The notes: generated by a model from the letters alone, not told the origin. Positions 9,196-17,933 are shown, counted from the stretch's first letter. The stretch is DNA of 64,000 nt from Pseudoalteromonas sp. CO133X (GCA_004208945.1 SGPE01000016.1:1-64000), one strand, 5' to 3'. Made by a program: numbers and translations.

Positions 9196-9217
9196 TTACC
9201 ACAGAGAAGGAGTAATT

Positions 9218-9616
9218 ATGCAATATAGTCTTATTGAGCAACTGCCGAGTGCCGAAGAATACTGTGAAATGCGCCGCAAAGCGGGTTTGTCGGCTCGTTC
9301 ACTCGCGGCGGCTAGAGCAGGTTTACCAAATTCTCTCTATGCTATTTGTATTCGCAAAGGCGAAGAGCTGATTGGCATGGGCCGTGTAATTGGCGATGGT
9401 GGTTGTAACTTTGAAGTGGTTGATATTGCTGTGGCACCCGAGTTCCAAGGCAAAGGGTTAGGACGTGTCATTATGGAACATGTTGACCGCTACATTGAAT
9501 CGGCAGCCTTTGAGGGCAGCTATGTCACAATGGTGGCTGATAAACCAGGTTTTTACGAAAAGCTTGGCTACAAGTTTGTCGCACCACAAAGCCAAGGGAT
9601 GTATAAAAAGTTTTGA
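9218..9616 (+). CDS. GNAT-family N-acetyltransferase
   Basis: A small (132 aa) cytoplasmic acetyltransferase with the acetyl-CoA pyrophosphate-binding motif A: IAVAPEFQGKGLGRVIMEHV fits the R/Q-x-x-G-x-G/A pattern near residues 71-90. The C-terminal GFYEKLGYKF is the usual beta-6/7 segment of GNAT folds. The substrate cannot be told from sequence. It starts with ATG after GAGAAGGAG, an excellent ribosome-binding site. It heads a three-gene operon with a cupin (4-base TTGA overlap) and an alpha/beta hydrolase. No promoter is obvious in the short gap after the ppiD terminator, so one must overlap that terminator or be read through from ppiD. Confidence 0.85.
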   Translation: MQYSLIEQLPSAEEYCEMRRKAGLSARSLAAARAGLPNSLYAICIRKGEELIGMGRVIGDGGCNFEVVDIAVAPEFQGKGLGRVIMEHVDRYIESAAFEGSYVTMVADKPGFYEKLGYKFVAPQSQGMYKKF

Positions 9617-9954
9617 ATATCATAGACAAACATAGCGCAGATCATTACACATGGGGTAACAATTGCGACGGTTGGCATTTGGTAAAGTCTAATGCACTGA
9701 GTGTTATTCAAGAACATGTCCCTGTGGGTGGAGCTGAAGTAAAGCACTACCACAAGCATGCAGAGCAATTTTTCTTCGTGCTTAGTGGTTGTGCCACTAT
9801 CGAGCTTGATGGGCAAATACACCAACTGACTGCGCAACAAGGTTTGCATGTAAGTGCTGGCCGAGTTCATCAGCTAAGTAATCAAGGTACTGAACCATTA
9901 CATTTTATCGTTACATCAACACCGCCAAGCCATGGTGATAGAGAAGAAGTGTAG
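9613..9954 (+). CDS. Small cupin-domain protein
   Basis: A 113-residue single-domain cupin. Motif 1 appears as HYHKHAEQFFFVLSG (about residues 37-51) and gives two His and one Glu as likely metal ligands. Motif 2 is LHVSAGRVHQLSNQG, supplying the third His. Such proteins may be metal enzymes, isomerases or plain sensors; the specific role is unknown. The start is TTG at 9613, overlapping the stop of the acetyltransferase gene as TTGA, which implies translational coupling. A later start would remove part of the N-terminal strand. Confidence 0.8.
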   Translation: MNIIDKHSADHYTWGNNCDGWHLVKSNALSVIQEHVPVGGAEVKHYHKHAEQFFFVLSGCATIELDGQIHQLTAQQGLHVSAGRVHQLSNQGTEPLHFIVTSTPPSHGDREEV

Positions 9955-9959
9955 CCCTT

Positions 9960-10664
9960 ATGAAGCTTGTAATGTTACCCGGCCTTGATGGTACTGGATT
10001 ACTATTCGAAAATTTGGCTCAAGAGCTTTCCAGAAATTTTGAAGTAATCATCATCTCATTTGAAGACGTTTCAGGGCAGAGTTATCAGCAGCAAGCGGCT
10101 GAGGTTGCAGAGCAATTAAAAAATGACTGCATATTTATTATTGCAGAGTCATATTCAGGGCCTATCGCATATGCCTTAACTCAGCTGTTAAAGCCCAATC
10201 AGATTGCGGGAATTGTATTTCTTGCGAGCTTTGTATCAAGACCATCACCGATTGCACGCATGGCTCATTTAATACCGAATGTCCTTCTTAAAGAGAATCG
10301 CTTTACTCGCAAAACCTTAACTTACTTTGGTTTTAACTCCCACTATGAAAGTCAGCTAATTAGTGCTGTTTTTAACTCAATTAATACGGCGGATAAAATA
10401 AAGCTGAGAAATCGTTTACATAACATTGCAACTCTTCAAAAAGCGCATAACATCATCTCTATACCTGTGACTTATATTCGCCCATCGAAAGATCGTCTCG
10501 TTTCTAGGCAAGCGGTTAACGATCTTGCTAAAAACTGCATTAATTACAATGAAGTGAGTGTTTCAGGCGGGCATTTTATCGCACAGTTAAAGCCAAAAGA
10601 GTGCGCAGAGGTTATTTGTAAAGCAGTTAAATTGGCCAAACAAAGTAACATTGATGATAGGTAA
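9960..10664 (+). CDS. Alpha/beta-fold hydrolase, function unknown
   Basis: A 234-residue cytoplasmic alpha/beta hydrolase with no signal peptide. The oxyanion segment MLPGLDGTGLLF lies at residues 5-16. The nucleophile elbow reads AESYSGP (Ser near residue 63), an Ala-for-Gly variant of G-x-S-x-G. The acid is likely Asp in RPSKDRLV and the His is in SGGHFIAQ. It starts five bases after the cupin stop and ends the operon. Candidate activities include esterase or thioesterase; nothing in the sequence fixes the substrate. A convergent hairpin separates it from sapF. Confidence 0.75.
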   Translation: MKLVMLPGLDGTGLLFENLAQELSRNFEVIIISFEDVSGQSYQQQAAEVAEQLKNDCIFIIAESYSGPIAYALTQLLKPNQIAGIVFLASFVSRPSPIARMAHLIPNVLLKENRFTRKTLTYFGFNSHYESQLISAVFNSINTADKIKLRNRLHNIATLQKAHNIISIPVTYIRPSKDRLVSRQAVNDLAKNCINYNEVSVSGGHFIAQLKPKECAEVICKAVKLAKQSNIDDR

Positions 10665-10700
10665 GGAGTGTTTTTTCGTCGGTTTATCTTAAAACTTACG

Positions 10701-10720
10701 GCTGATAGCTCACTATCAGC
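10701..10720. terminator. Possible bidirectional hairpin between the hydrolase and sapF
   Basis: GCTGATAG (10701-10708) and CTATCAGC (10713-10720) form a perfect 8-base stem with a CTCA loop. It sits between convergent genes and covers the sapF stop codon (10716-10718). Neither side has a strong T run; the minus-strand side has TTTTAAG a little downstream. It may be a weak shared terminator. Confidence 0.45.
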
Positions 10721-11477
10721 AATTCAACAGCTTCTGTGTTACTTTTGATTGTGGATCTTGGAAGATTGCTTCAGTTTGCCCGTACTCAACAATTTCACCA
10801 TGATCGAGTACCACGAGTTGGTCGCTAATATGGCGGACTAAACTTAAATGATGCGTAATCAGTACATAGCTCAAGCCCGTATCTTTTTGTAAACGTAGTA
10901 ATAAGTTTACCGTTTGTGCGCGTACAGACGGGTCTAGAGACGATAAAGCTTCATCGAGCACCACAACCTTAGGATCTAGAATTAAAGCGCGTGCAAGCGC
11001 TATGCGTTGCAACTGGCCACTACTAAACATGTGTGGGTAATAATGCTGATGATCTAATAGCAAACCCACTTTTGCTAGAGTCTGCTTTATTTTTTCTTCA
11101 CGTTCATCTTTGTTTAAATCAGTGTTGTACTGTAAGCAGTCATTGAGCATATCGCCAATAGTCAAACCAGGATTGAGTGAAGCTTCAGAGTCTTGGAATA
11201 TCAATCTTATATGACGACAGTCGTTATCACGTAAGCCATCATTTTCAATAATATTACCATCCAGTAAAATCTGTCCTTTGTCGGCATTATCGGCCCCAGC
11301 AAGTAGCTTGGCAAGGGTGCTTTTACCTGAACCGGTTTCACCAATAATCGCAATGGTTTCGCCTTGACTTAAGCAGAACGAAATATTTTTTAACACTGAA
11401 AAGCGCTTACGTGAAAATAACCCTGCACGTAAATTAAAACTCTTTGATAACGCTTGAACTTTTAACAGAGGTTGCAT
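10716..11477 (-). CDS. sapF: Sap peptide ABC transporter, ATP-binding protein SapF
   Basis: An ABC ATPase of 253 aa that powers the SapBC permease together with SapD. Walker A is GETGSGKST near residues 46-54, the signature is FSSGQLQRIALARAL, and Walker B is VVVLDEALSSLD, followed by the switch His in LITHHLSL. E. coli SapBCDF has been linked to putrescine export and, in pathogens, to antimicrobial-peptide resistance. The actual substrate here is not shown by sequence. Its start overlaps the sapD stop by one base (TAATG), so it is translationally coupled as the last gene of pspF-sapABCDF. Confidence 0.88.
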   Translation of the reverse strand: MQPLLKVQALSKSFNLRAGLFSRKRFSVLKNISFCLSQGETIAIIGETGSGKSTLAKLLAGADNADKGQILLDGNIIENDGLRDNDCRHIRLIFQDSEASLNPGLTIGDMLNDCLQYNTDLNKDEREEKIKQTLAKVGLLLDHQHYYPHMFSSGQLQRIALARALILDPKVVVLDEALSSLDPSVRAQTVNLLLRLQKDTGLSYVLITHHLSLVRHISDQLVVLDHGEIVEYGQTEAIFQDPQSKVTQKLLNC

Positions 11478-12469
11478 TATTTCATCGCCTTAATGAGGGG
11501 GAAATGGCAAGCATAACTGTGGCTATGATGTTTAGTCAGCTTAGGTGTTACAACACATGCTTTTTGTGCTTGTGGACAACGTGGCCCCAATCGGCAGCCT
11601 ATCGGTAAGTGCTGCAAGGTCGGAATAGTTCCTTTTAGCGCATAAAACGGCTCTTTGTGGGCTAGGCCTTGCTCATAATCAGGTAGGCTTTTTAGAAGAG
11701 CTTGGGTATACGGATGGTGAGGCTGCTTAAAAATACGGTTAGTCGGACCTGCTTCGACCATTTGTCCGCAATATAAAACATGCATACCATGTGACCACTC
11801 AATAATCTCTTCTAGTTCATGAGAAATCATTAGTATCGACATGTTTTTTAATTGGTTTAAGCTCTTTAGTAACCTAAATACTTGTGCACGAGTAGTGCTT
11901 TCAAGCGCAGTTGTAGGCTCATCAGCAATAAGTAATTTAGGAGTACGGGCAATTGCCATGGCAATCATTACTTTTTGACAGACCCCTTCAGAGAGCTCAT
12001 GAGGGTAGCTGTCGAGTACCTTTTTATGATCTTTGATACCCACTTTGTGGATTAATGCTTTTACTCTGTCTTTACGTTGTCTATTACGCTTTAAAAAAAA
12101 GCCACTCGTCGCTTGCGCGGGCAGAGTTTCAGCTATTTGATCAAAAATTTTGGCTGTAGGGTCAAGGCAGCGGCTTGGATCTTGGTAGATCATTGCAATA
12201 TCTTGGCCGACTAGCTTTCTACGTTGTTCTGTCGATAAGCGCATTAAATCTACACCGCGCCAATGCATTCTATCTGCTGTAATGTGCCAACGTTTATTTA
12301 AAACACCGACAATTGCTTTTGCTATTAAGCTTTTGCCTGAGCCTGATTCACCGACAAGAGCATGAACTTCACCTTCTTTAAGGGTTAAGCTAACTCTATC
12401 AACTGCACGAATTACTGTGTCAGAGGTGCGTAACTCTATCGTGAGATTGCGAATATCGAGTAATTGCAT
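11477..12469 (-). CDS. sapD: Sap peptide ABC transporter, ATP-binding protein SapD
   Basis: An ABC ATPase (330 aa) of the oligopeptide-importer type. Walker A is GESGSGKS near residues 39-46. The signature loop is the unusual LSEGVCQKVMIAMAIA instead of LSGGQ, as is characteristic of SapD, and Walker B is LLIADEPTTALE. A C-terminal oligopeptide-transporter region has the Cys-containing segment GCRLGPRCPQAQKAC. It lies two bases from sapC and overlaps sapF by one base. SapD has also been reported to support Trk potassium uptake in E. coli; whether that holds here is unknown. Confidence 0.9.
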   Translation of the reverse strand: MQLLDIRNLTIELRTSDTVIRAVDRVSLTLKEGEVHALVGESGSGKSLIAKAIVGVLNKRWHITADRMHWRGVDLMRLSTEQRRKLVGQDIAMIYQDPSRCLDPTAKIFDQIAETLPAQATSGFFLKRNRQRKDRVKALIHKVGIKDHKKVLDSYPHELSEGVCQKVMIAMAIARTPKLLIADEPTTALESTTRAQVFRLLKSLNQLKNMSILMISHELEEIIEWSHGMHVLYCGQMVEAGPTNRIFKQPHHPYTQALLKSLPDYEQGLAHKEPFYALKGTIPTLQHLPIGCRLGPRCPQAQKACVVTPKLTKHHSHSYACHFPLIKAMK

Positions 12470-12471
12470 AG

Positions 12472-13365
12472 TTAATCAGCCTTACGTTCTTTAAGCACTT
12501 GCCGCAGACCATCACCCACTAAATTGGTGGACAGAACTGCTAAAAATAATAATACGCCTGGCAGGCCAACAGTCCAAGGGGCAAGATAAATTAAACCTAG
12601 GTTTTCAGCTAATATTGCTCCCCATTCCGTAGTGGGGGGTTGTGCACCTAACTTTAAAAAGCCTAGCGCTGAAATATCGAGTATTGCTGTTGACAGAGCC
12701 ATGGTAAAAATAACCACGATATGCTCGTAAATATTTGGAAAAATACCACGTGCTAAAATATGCCAATTAGATGCGCCATCGAGTTTAAAAGCAGTAATGT
12801 AGTCTTTGCTCAGCTCTTCAACAATTAAATTCCTTACTGAGTGAATAAATTGTGGTAATAACGCTAAGATAATAGCCCAAACTGTATTCATTAAACCTGG
12901 GCCAAGAATTGCGATGATAATTATCGCCAGTAACAGCGATGGGATAGATAACGTGATATCGAGTAAGTGATTCAAAAAGCTTGAGCGAATACCACGACTA
13001 ATACCAGCAAAAGTACCGACTAATACACCTATAACGGTGGTAATTAGTGCAGCAACAACAGATAAGCCAAAGGTATAAGTTGCCCCGTTCATTAAACGTG
13101 ACAATACATCTCGGCCTAAATCGTCAGTACCTAACAAAAACCTAACATCGCCAGCATCATGCCAAGAAGGAGGTAGTAATAAAGCATCGCTATGCTGCTG
13201 GTTCACGCCGTAAGGCGCAAGGAGTGGAGCGGATGCAGCAAGTAACGCAAGTGCTATAAACAGCCACAAACCAACTAGTGCAGGGTGATTTGTCTTAAAC
13301 TTTCGCCAAAACCGCGCCAGTGGCGATTTATTCGACTCTTCAGAGAATAAATTAAACTTTGCCAT
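12472..13365 (-). CDS. sapC: Sap peptide ABC transporter permease SapC
   Basis: An inner-membrane permease of 297 aa in the DppC/OppC class. The N-terminal segment includes LARFWRKFKTNHPALVGLWL and one membrane helix near 30-50. The FLLGTDDLGRDVLSRLMNGA motif near residues 76-95 is typical of OppC proteins. Five further membrane segments follow, with a permease loop around residues 190-205 (FKLDGASNWHILARGIFP). It overlaps the 3' end of sapB by 14 bases, indicating coupling. Confidence 0.9.
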   Translation of the reverse strand: MAKFNLFSEESNKSPLARFWRKFKTNHPALVGLWLFIALALLAASAPLLAPYGVNQQHSDALLLPPSWHDAGDVRFLLGTDDLGRDVLSRLMNGATYTFGLSVVAALITTVIGVLVGTFAGISRGIRSSFLNHLLDITLSIPSLLLAIIIIAILGPGLMNTVWAIILALLPQFIHSVRNLIVEELSKDYITAFKLDGASNWHILARGIFPNIYEHIVVIFTMALSTAILDISALGFLKLGAQPPTTEWGAILAENLGLIYLAPWTVGLPGVLLFLAVLSTNLVGDGLRQVLKERKAD

Positions 13366-14386
13366 GTGCTTGGTTCCGCGATAATGGATCGAATAACGTA
13401 TAAGTCAGCTCAGCGACTATGGTAGCTAAAATAACAAACATAGACACAGCGAGTAAGCCACCTTGAATAGCAGGGTAGTCGCGTTGATAAATACTGTCGA
13501 TAAGCCAACGACCAATCCCCGGCCAAGAGAAAATGACTTCCGTTATCATTGCCAGCGTTATCAAGGTACTAAACTGTAGACCAATTTGCTTGATTACAGG
13601 CAGTAATGCATTACGTAGTGCGTGGTGGATAATTAATTGCGCACGATTTAAGCCTTTTGCACGGGCTGTTTTAATATAGCTTTGCTCGAGCACTTTGAGC
13701 ATTGAATCACGAGTAAAACGAACCAATACTGTTGTTGGATACATGGCTAACACGATTGTTGGTAAGGTCAAGTGATGCAGCGCATCTAAAAATGCCATGC
13801 CATGATAGGGGAAATCATCGGCAATAATATCAATGAGGATAAACCCCGTAACGGGTTCTATTTCGTACAGTAAACCCATCCGGCCTGACATTGGAAACCA
13901 GCCTAATTGCAGTGAAAACACCATAATTAGTAATAGGGCTAACCAAAATACGGGCATTGAATAGCCGACTAAGGTTCCTGAATTAATTAATTTATCGGGC
14001 CAACGTTTATAATAAGCCGCTGCTAAAATCCCCCCTGGTACTCCCACAAGTACAGACACAATAAGTGCATATGTGCTTAGTTCAAGAGTCGCAGGAAACA
14101 AATCAATAATATGTGCAAAGACACTTTCTCCTGAGGCAAAAGAGATGCCCCAGTCACCCTGTATAATCCGTTCTAAAAATGCGAAATATTGTACTATGTA
14201 ATTTTCAGTAAAATGAAATTTTGCCTCAAGCGCATTCGTTTGAGCAAATGTGCTATTGGTAACGCCGCTTAAGTTTGTCAGGGCATCACCTGGGAATAAG
14301 AAGCTTAGCGAAAAAGTGAAGACACTTAATGTTAGCATCATAAATAATAATAGGGCTAAGCGGCGAAGAATATAGTCTAGAATCAT
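13352..14386 (-). CDS. sapB: Sap peptide ABC transporter permease SapB
   Basis: An inner-membrane permease of 344 aa in the DppB/OppB class. The N-terminus MILDYILRRLALLLFMMLTL contains the first membrane helix. A large periplasmic loop follows, then five more helices. The conserved permease loop is YIKTARAKGLNRAQLIIHHA near residues 240-260, with EVIFSWPGIGRWLIDSIYQRD after it, both standard for this family. The start overlaps the sapA stop by one base (TAATG). Confidence 0.92.
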   Translation of the reverse strand: MILDYILRRLALLLFMMLTLSVFTFSLSFLFPGDALTNLSGVTNSTFAQTNALEAKFHFTENYIVQYFAFLERIIQGDWGISFASGESVFAHIIDLFPATLELSTYALIVSVLVGVPGGILAAAYYKRWPDKLINSGTLVGYSMPVFWLALLLIMVFSLQLGWFPMSGRMGLLYEIEPVTGFILIDIIADDFPYHGMAFLDALHHLTLPTIVLAMYPTTVLVRFTRDSMLKVLEQSYIKTARAKGLNRAQLIIHHALRNALLPVIKQIGLQFSTLITLAMITEVIFSWPGIGRWLIDSIYQRDYPAIQGGLLAVSMFVILATIVAELTYTLFDPLSRNQAHGKV

Positions 14387-15993
14387 TACTCCTTCCTCGC
14401 GTTAGCCAGTGAAATGCCACCAAATGGGCTTAGACTTATACCTTTTACGTCACTACTTGACGCTTGAAAACGCATACCGTGTGCAATCGGTAATATCGGC
14501 ATTTCTTGAACAATTATTCGTTGTGCTTGGTTATAAAATTGTTTGCGCTTTTCTAAGTCGGTGGTATCTAGAGCTTGAGTAAGCAGTAAATCAAACTCTG
14601 GATTACACCAGTTTGCAGGGTTTTTACCACTAAAAGTAGCTGTACAACTTAGTAACGGGCTCATAAAGTTATCAGGGTCAGGCGTATCGGCTGCCCATCC
14701 CAGTAGTACACTGTCGTGACGATGCTCGCCAATACGTTGTAAAAAGGTGTTCCACTCGTACTCTACAATACTGACATTAACGCCAATTTTACGTAAATCA
14801 CTTTGCATCAATTCAGCCATTTTACGTGCATTTGGGTTGTAAATTCGGCTTACTGGCATGGCCCAAATATTCATATCAAAGCCATCTTTATAGCCCGCTT
14901 CGGCAAGTAAGGTTTTAGCAAGCTCAGGGTTAAACTCGGGCATCGCTTTTTGTGCTTCAAAAGCCCATGATGCTGGAGGCAATAATGATTGTGCTTTTAT
15001 GCCATTTCCGTAATACACAGCCTGCATAATTTTATCTACATCAATAGCGCTAGCGAGGGCTTGTCGAACACGCACATCATCAAACGGTGGGCGTTCCGTA
15101 TTGAAGGCCCAATAACCAATATTGAGGTTTTGCTCTTTTTGGACTTTGATATCTTCACGTTGTGACAAAATACTGAGCTGTGCGCTACTTGGGTGCGCAG
15201 TCACATCGCATTCTTTAGTGAGCATTTTCGCAACCCTCGTTGTCCCATTGGGTGTAATGTCATACACCAATTGCTCAAGCACGACGGGGTGTTTCCAATA
15301 ATCAGGGTTACGATAGTAACGAATTAAGCGGTCACGACGGTATTCTTTATATACATAGGGACCTGTACCAACAGGGTATTGATCAAACAGGTTCTCTTGT
15401 TTGCGATCTTTGAGCTGCATAGCATATTCTTTCGATAGCACGACAGCAAAATCCGTGGCCAAATTCGCTAAAAAGCTACTTTCAGCGTTGTATAATTCAA
15501 ACCGAACTTGGTAATCAGAAACGCGTACAATGCGGCGAATTAATTGATCAATTCCCACACTTTGAAAATATGGGTAGTTAGCATCACCAACAAAATGGTA
15601 AGGGTTGTAAACATCAAATAGGCGACTGAAGGTAAAAATAACATCATCAGCATTAAAGTCTCGGGTTGGTGTAAAGTACCGAGTAGTGTGAAATTTTACC
15701 CCTTTACGAAGCATAAATGTGATGGCTTTACCATCTGGGCTAATCTTCCAATCAGTGGCAAGCTCTGCCTGAAACTCGGCAGAGACAGGGTCAATACTGA
15801 GCAAGCGGTCATATAATTGATTAGCAATAATATCAATAGTTGAACCAGTGGTTGTCACTTGCGGATTAAACGACACGGGATTAGCTTCAGCGCAATACAC
15901 TAAGCCTTGGTTTTTCTGTTCTGTGGTTTTTTCTTCGCTATCTAGGCAGCCTACTAAGCACACCAAAGACAAAGCAAGTAACGGTTTAAACAC
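14386..15993 (-). CDS. sapA: Sap peptide ABC transporter substrate-binding lipoprotein SapA
   Basis: A 535-residue extracytoplasmic solute-binding protein (SBP family 5: oligopeptide, dipeptide, SapA). The N-terminus MFKPLLALSLVCLVGCLDSE is a lipoprotein signal with lipobox LVGC, Cys16 being the predicted lipid site; the E. coli protein is normally described as soluble periplasmic. Family signatures are NQLYDRLLSIDP, ADDVIFTFSRLFD and the late NIGYWAFNTERPPFDDVRVR. The start is GTG at 15993, supported by AGAGG eight bases upstream. pspF ends 15 bases upstream on the same strand, so the two are probably cotranscribed. SapA may chaperone cationic peptides to SapBC, but the ligand is unknown. 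Confidence 0.9.
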   Translation of the reverse strand: MFKPLLALSLVCLVGCLDSEEKTTEQKNQGLVYCAEANPVSFNPQVTTTGSTIDIIANQLYDRLLSIDPVSAEFQAELATDWKISPDGKAITFMLRKGVKFHTTRYFTPTRDFNADDVIFTFSRLFDVYNPYHFVGDANYPYFQSVGIDQLIRRIVRVSDYQVRFELYNAESSFLANLATDFAVVLSKEYAMQLKDRKQENLFDQYPVGTGPYVYKEYRRDRLIRYYRNPDYWKHPVVLEQLVYDITPNGTTRVAKMLTKECDVTAHPSSAQLSILSQREDIKVQKEQNLNIGYWAFNTERPPFDDVRVRQALASAIDVDKIMQAVYYGNGIKAQSLLPPASWAFEAQKAMPEFNPELAKTLLAEAGYKDGFDMNIWAMPVSRIYNPNARKMAELMQSDLRKIGVNVSIVEYEWNTFLQRIGEHRHDSVLLGWAADTPDPDNFMSPLLSCTATFSGKNPANWCNPEFDLLLTQALDTTDLEKRKQFYNQAQRIIVQEMPILPIAHGMRFQASSSDVKGISLSPFGGISLANARKE

Positions 15994-16008
15994 CTGATTA
16001 GCCTCTAA

Positions 16009-17082
16009 CTATTGCTGCTGATCTAATAAATTGTATTTTTTCAAATAGCCACGTAATTGATGATACGTTAATTCTAAGTGTTCTGCAGTTTTCTTTTGAT
16101 TAAATTGACTATATTCCAGTGCTTTTTTTATCACATCAATTTCAAAGTCATTTGATAGCTGTTTTAAATTACAAGGAAATTGAATGTCAGGTTTATTGAG
16201 AATCACAGGTTCTTGATTTTGTGTTGTTACAATAGGTGCAGCTTCCACATTTGCAACAGGCGTACTGCTCACTGCGGCTTTAACACGTTGTTTGGGTCTA
16301 AATTTACTCGCAAATGGGTCTAAAATAATCTGGTGAACGGGAATATGTTCATTGCCATGACGGTATAAGCTACGTTCCACAACATTCTTTAATTCACGAA
16401 TATTACCTGGCCAATCATAAGATTGCAGTGTTTCGATGGCGCTACGCGTAAAGCCACTGAATAATTCCCATTCGAGGTCGCGGGCCATATTTATCGCAAA
16501 TTGCTCTGCAAGCAGCATGATATCTTCTTGGCGTTCACGCAGCGGAGGCAGGGTGATAACATCAAAAGCAAGGCGGTCGAGTAAATCGCTTCTGAATTCG
16601 CCTTGTTCAGCAAGGGTCGGCAAGTCTTCGTTAGTTGCGCAAACTAGGCGGGTATCGACTTTAACCGTTTGCTTACCACCAACGCGTTCAAATTCGCCAT
16701 ATTCAATTACGCGCAGAAGCTTTTCTTGCACCATGGCTGAGGTATTCGCTAATTCATCAAGGAATAATGTGCCGCTATTGGCGCGTTCAAATCGGCCTTC
16801 ATGACGTTTACTGGCACCGGTGAATGCGCCGCTTTCATGACCAAATAGCTCACTTTCAAGCAGGTTTTCATTAAGTGCAGCACAATTTAGCTTTATGTAG
16901 TTTTGTTCCCAACGTTTAGATAAGAAATGTAAACGCGCTGCAATTAGTTCTTTACCTGTACCGCGTTCACCAATAATAAGCACAGGCTTATCAAGACTTG
17001 CCAGTTGTGAAACTTGGTCAAGTACGCTTAAAAAGCTGTCTGATTGGCCGAGTAAATTATCCTGTTGGCGAAATTGGCTCAT
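16009..17082 (-). CDS. pspF: PspF, sigma-54 enhancer-binding activator of the psp operon
   Basis: A 357-residue bacterial enhancer-binding protein without an N-terminal receiver domain, as expected for PspF. The AAA+ domain fills about 10-245, with Walker A GERGTGKE near 38-45, the sigma-54 contact loop GAFTGA near 86-91, Walker B GTLFLDELANT, and an arginine-finger region. A linker leads to a Fis-type helix-turn-helix at the C-terminus (KKTAEHLELTYHQLRGYLKK). In E. coli PspA binds PspF to keep the operon off until membrane stress. It is divergent from pspA and 15 bases ahead of sapA on its own strand. Confidence 0.95.
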   Translation of the reverse strand: MSQFRQQDNLLGQSDSFLSVLDQVSQLASLDKPVLIIGERGTGKELIAARLHFLSKRWEQNYIKLNCAALNENLLESELFGHESGAFTGASKRHEGRFERANSGTLFLDELANTSAMVQEKLLRVIEYGEFERVGGKQTVKVDTRLVCATNEDLPTLAEQGEFRSDLLDRLAFDVITLPPLRERQEDIMLLAEQFAINMARDLEWELFSGFTRSAIETLQSYDWPGNIRELKNVVERSLYRHGNEHIPVHQIILDPFASKFRPKQRVKAAVSSTPVANVEAAPIVTTQNQEPVILNKPDIQFPCNLKQLSNDFEIDVIKKALEYSQFNQKKTAEHLELTYHQLRGYLKKYNLLDQQQ

Positions 17083-17206
17083 ATTCCCTAACTCTTAGTC
17101 ATTTTTACTAAGATCTAGTGTATTTCATTATTTATGAGAACTAAAGAAATTTATAAATTTAGTTTAACTGTTTGAATATATTAAGTTATTCTACATCTAT
17201 AAAAGT

Positions 17207-17222
17207 TGGCAAGCATATTGAT
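17207..17222 (+). promoter_or_regulatory. Sigma-54 promoter of pspA
   Basis: TGGCAAG (17207-17213), four bases, then TTGAT (17218-17222) fits the -24/-12 consensus TGGCACG-N4-TTGCW. The only key change is GA for GC at -12. The GG to G spacing is canonical at 10 bases. The AT-rich region upstream (17110-17200) is where PspF enhancer and IHF sites would lie in E. coli. The divergent pspF supports the call. Confidence 0.82.
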
Positions 17223-17270
17223 ACTAGATATACCAACTGATTAAGTTAAAACACCAAAGAGGTAAATGTT

Positions 17271-17933
17271 ATGGGAATTTTTTCACGTTTTGCAGACATC
17301 GTTAATTCTAATATCAATGCCATCTTAGATAAAGCAGAAGACCCAGAAAAAATGGTTCGTCTGATCATCCAAGAGATGGAAGATACATTAGTAGAAGTTC
17401 GCTCTACGTCAGCAAAAACACTTGCTGAGAAAAAAGAGCTGGTACGTCGCGTTGAAACTTTGAAAGTTCAAGTTGCAGATTGGCAAGAAAAAGCTGAATT
17501 AGCGCTCAGTAAAGACCGTGATGATTTAGCACGAGCAGCACTGATTGAAAAGCAAAAATCAGCAGATGCAGTGGCAGCAGTTGAAACTGAGCTTGAGCAT
17601 GTAGAGTCTCACATTGAAAAACTACAGCAAGAAGTAAGTACGTTACAAGAGAAGCTAGCTGATGCAAAAGCGCGTCAAAAAGCGATCATCTTACGTCAAC
17701 GCTCTGCTGAGTCTCGTCTTGAGGTGAAAAAAGCGCTCGACAGCTCAAAAGTTGAAGATGCTTTAAACCGCTTCGAACGTTACGAAAACAAGATCGATGG
17801 TCTAGAATCACAAATAGAGTCTTATGATCTTGGTAAAAAATCATTATCAGACGAGATTGCAGGTCTTCAGCAAGACGAAAAGATTGATGATGAGTTAGCT
17901 GAGCTTAAGAAAAAGTTAGCAGATAAAAAATAA
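17271..17933 (+). CDS. pspA: Phage shock protein A
   Basis: PspA (220 aa, E. coli 222) is an ESCRT-III-like coiled-coil protein. It inhibits PspF in unstressed cells and forms membrane-stabilising oligomers when the inner membrane is damaged. The N-terminus MGIFSRFADIVNSNINAILD is the conserved amphipathic helix. The remainder is almost all heptad-rich helix, including DPEKMVRLIIQEMEDTL near 25-41. The start follows AAAGAGGTAAATGTT. The gene is the first of pspABC-ycjX-ycjF under a sigma-54 promoter. Confidence 0.96.
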   Translation: MGIFSRFADIVNSNINAILDKAEDPEKMVRLIIQEMEDTLVEVRSTSAKTLAEKKELVRRVETLKVQVADWQEKAELALSKDRDDLARAALIEKQKSADAVAAVETELEHVESHIEKLQQEVSTLQEKLADAKARQKAIILRQRSAESRLEVKKALDSSKVEDALNRFERYENKIDGLESQIESYDLGKKSLSDEIAGLQQDEKIDDELAELKKKLADKK

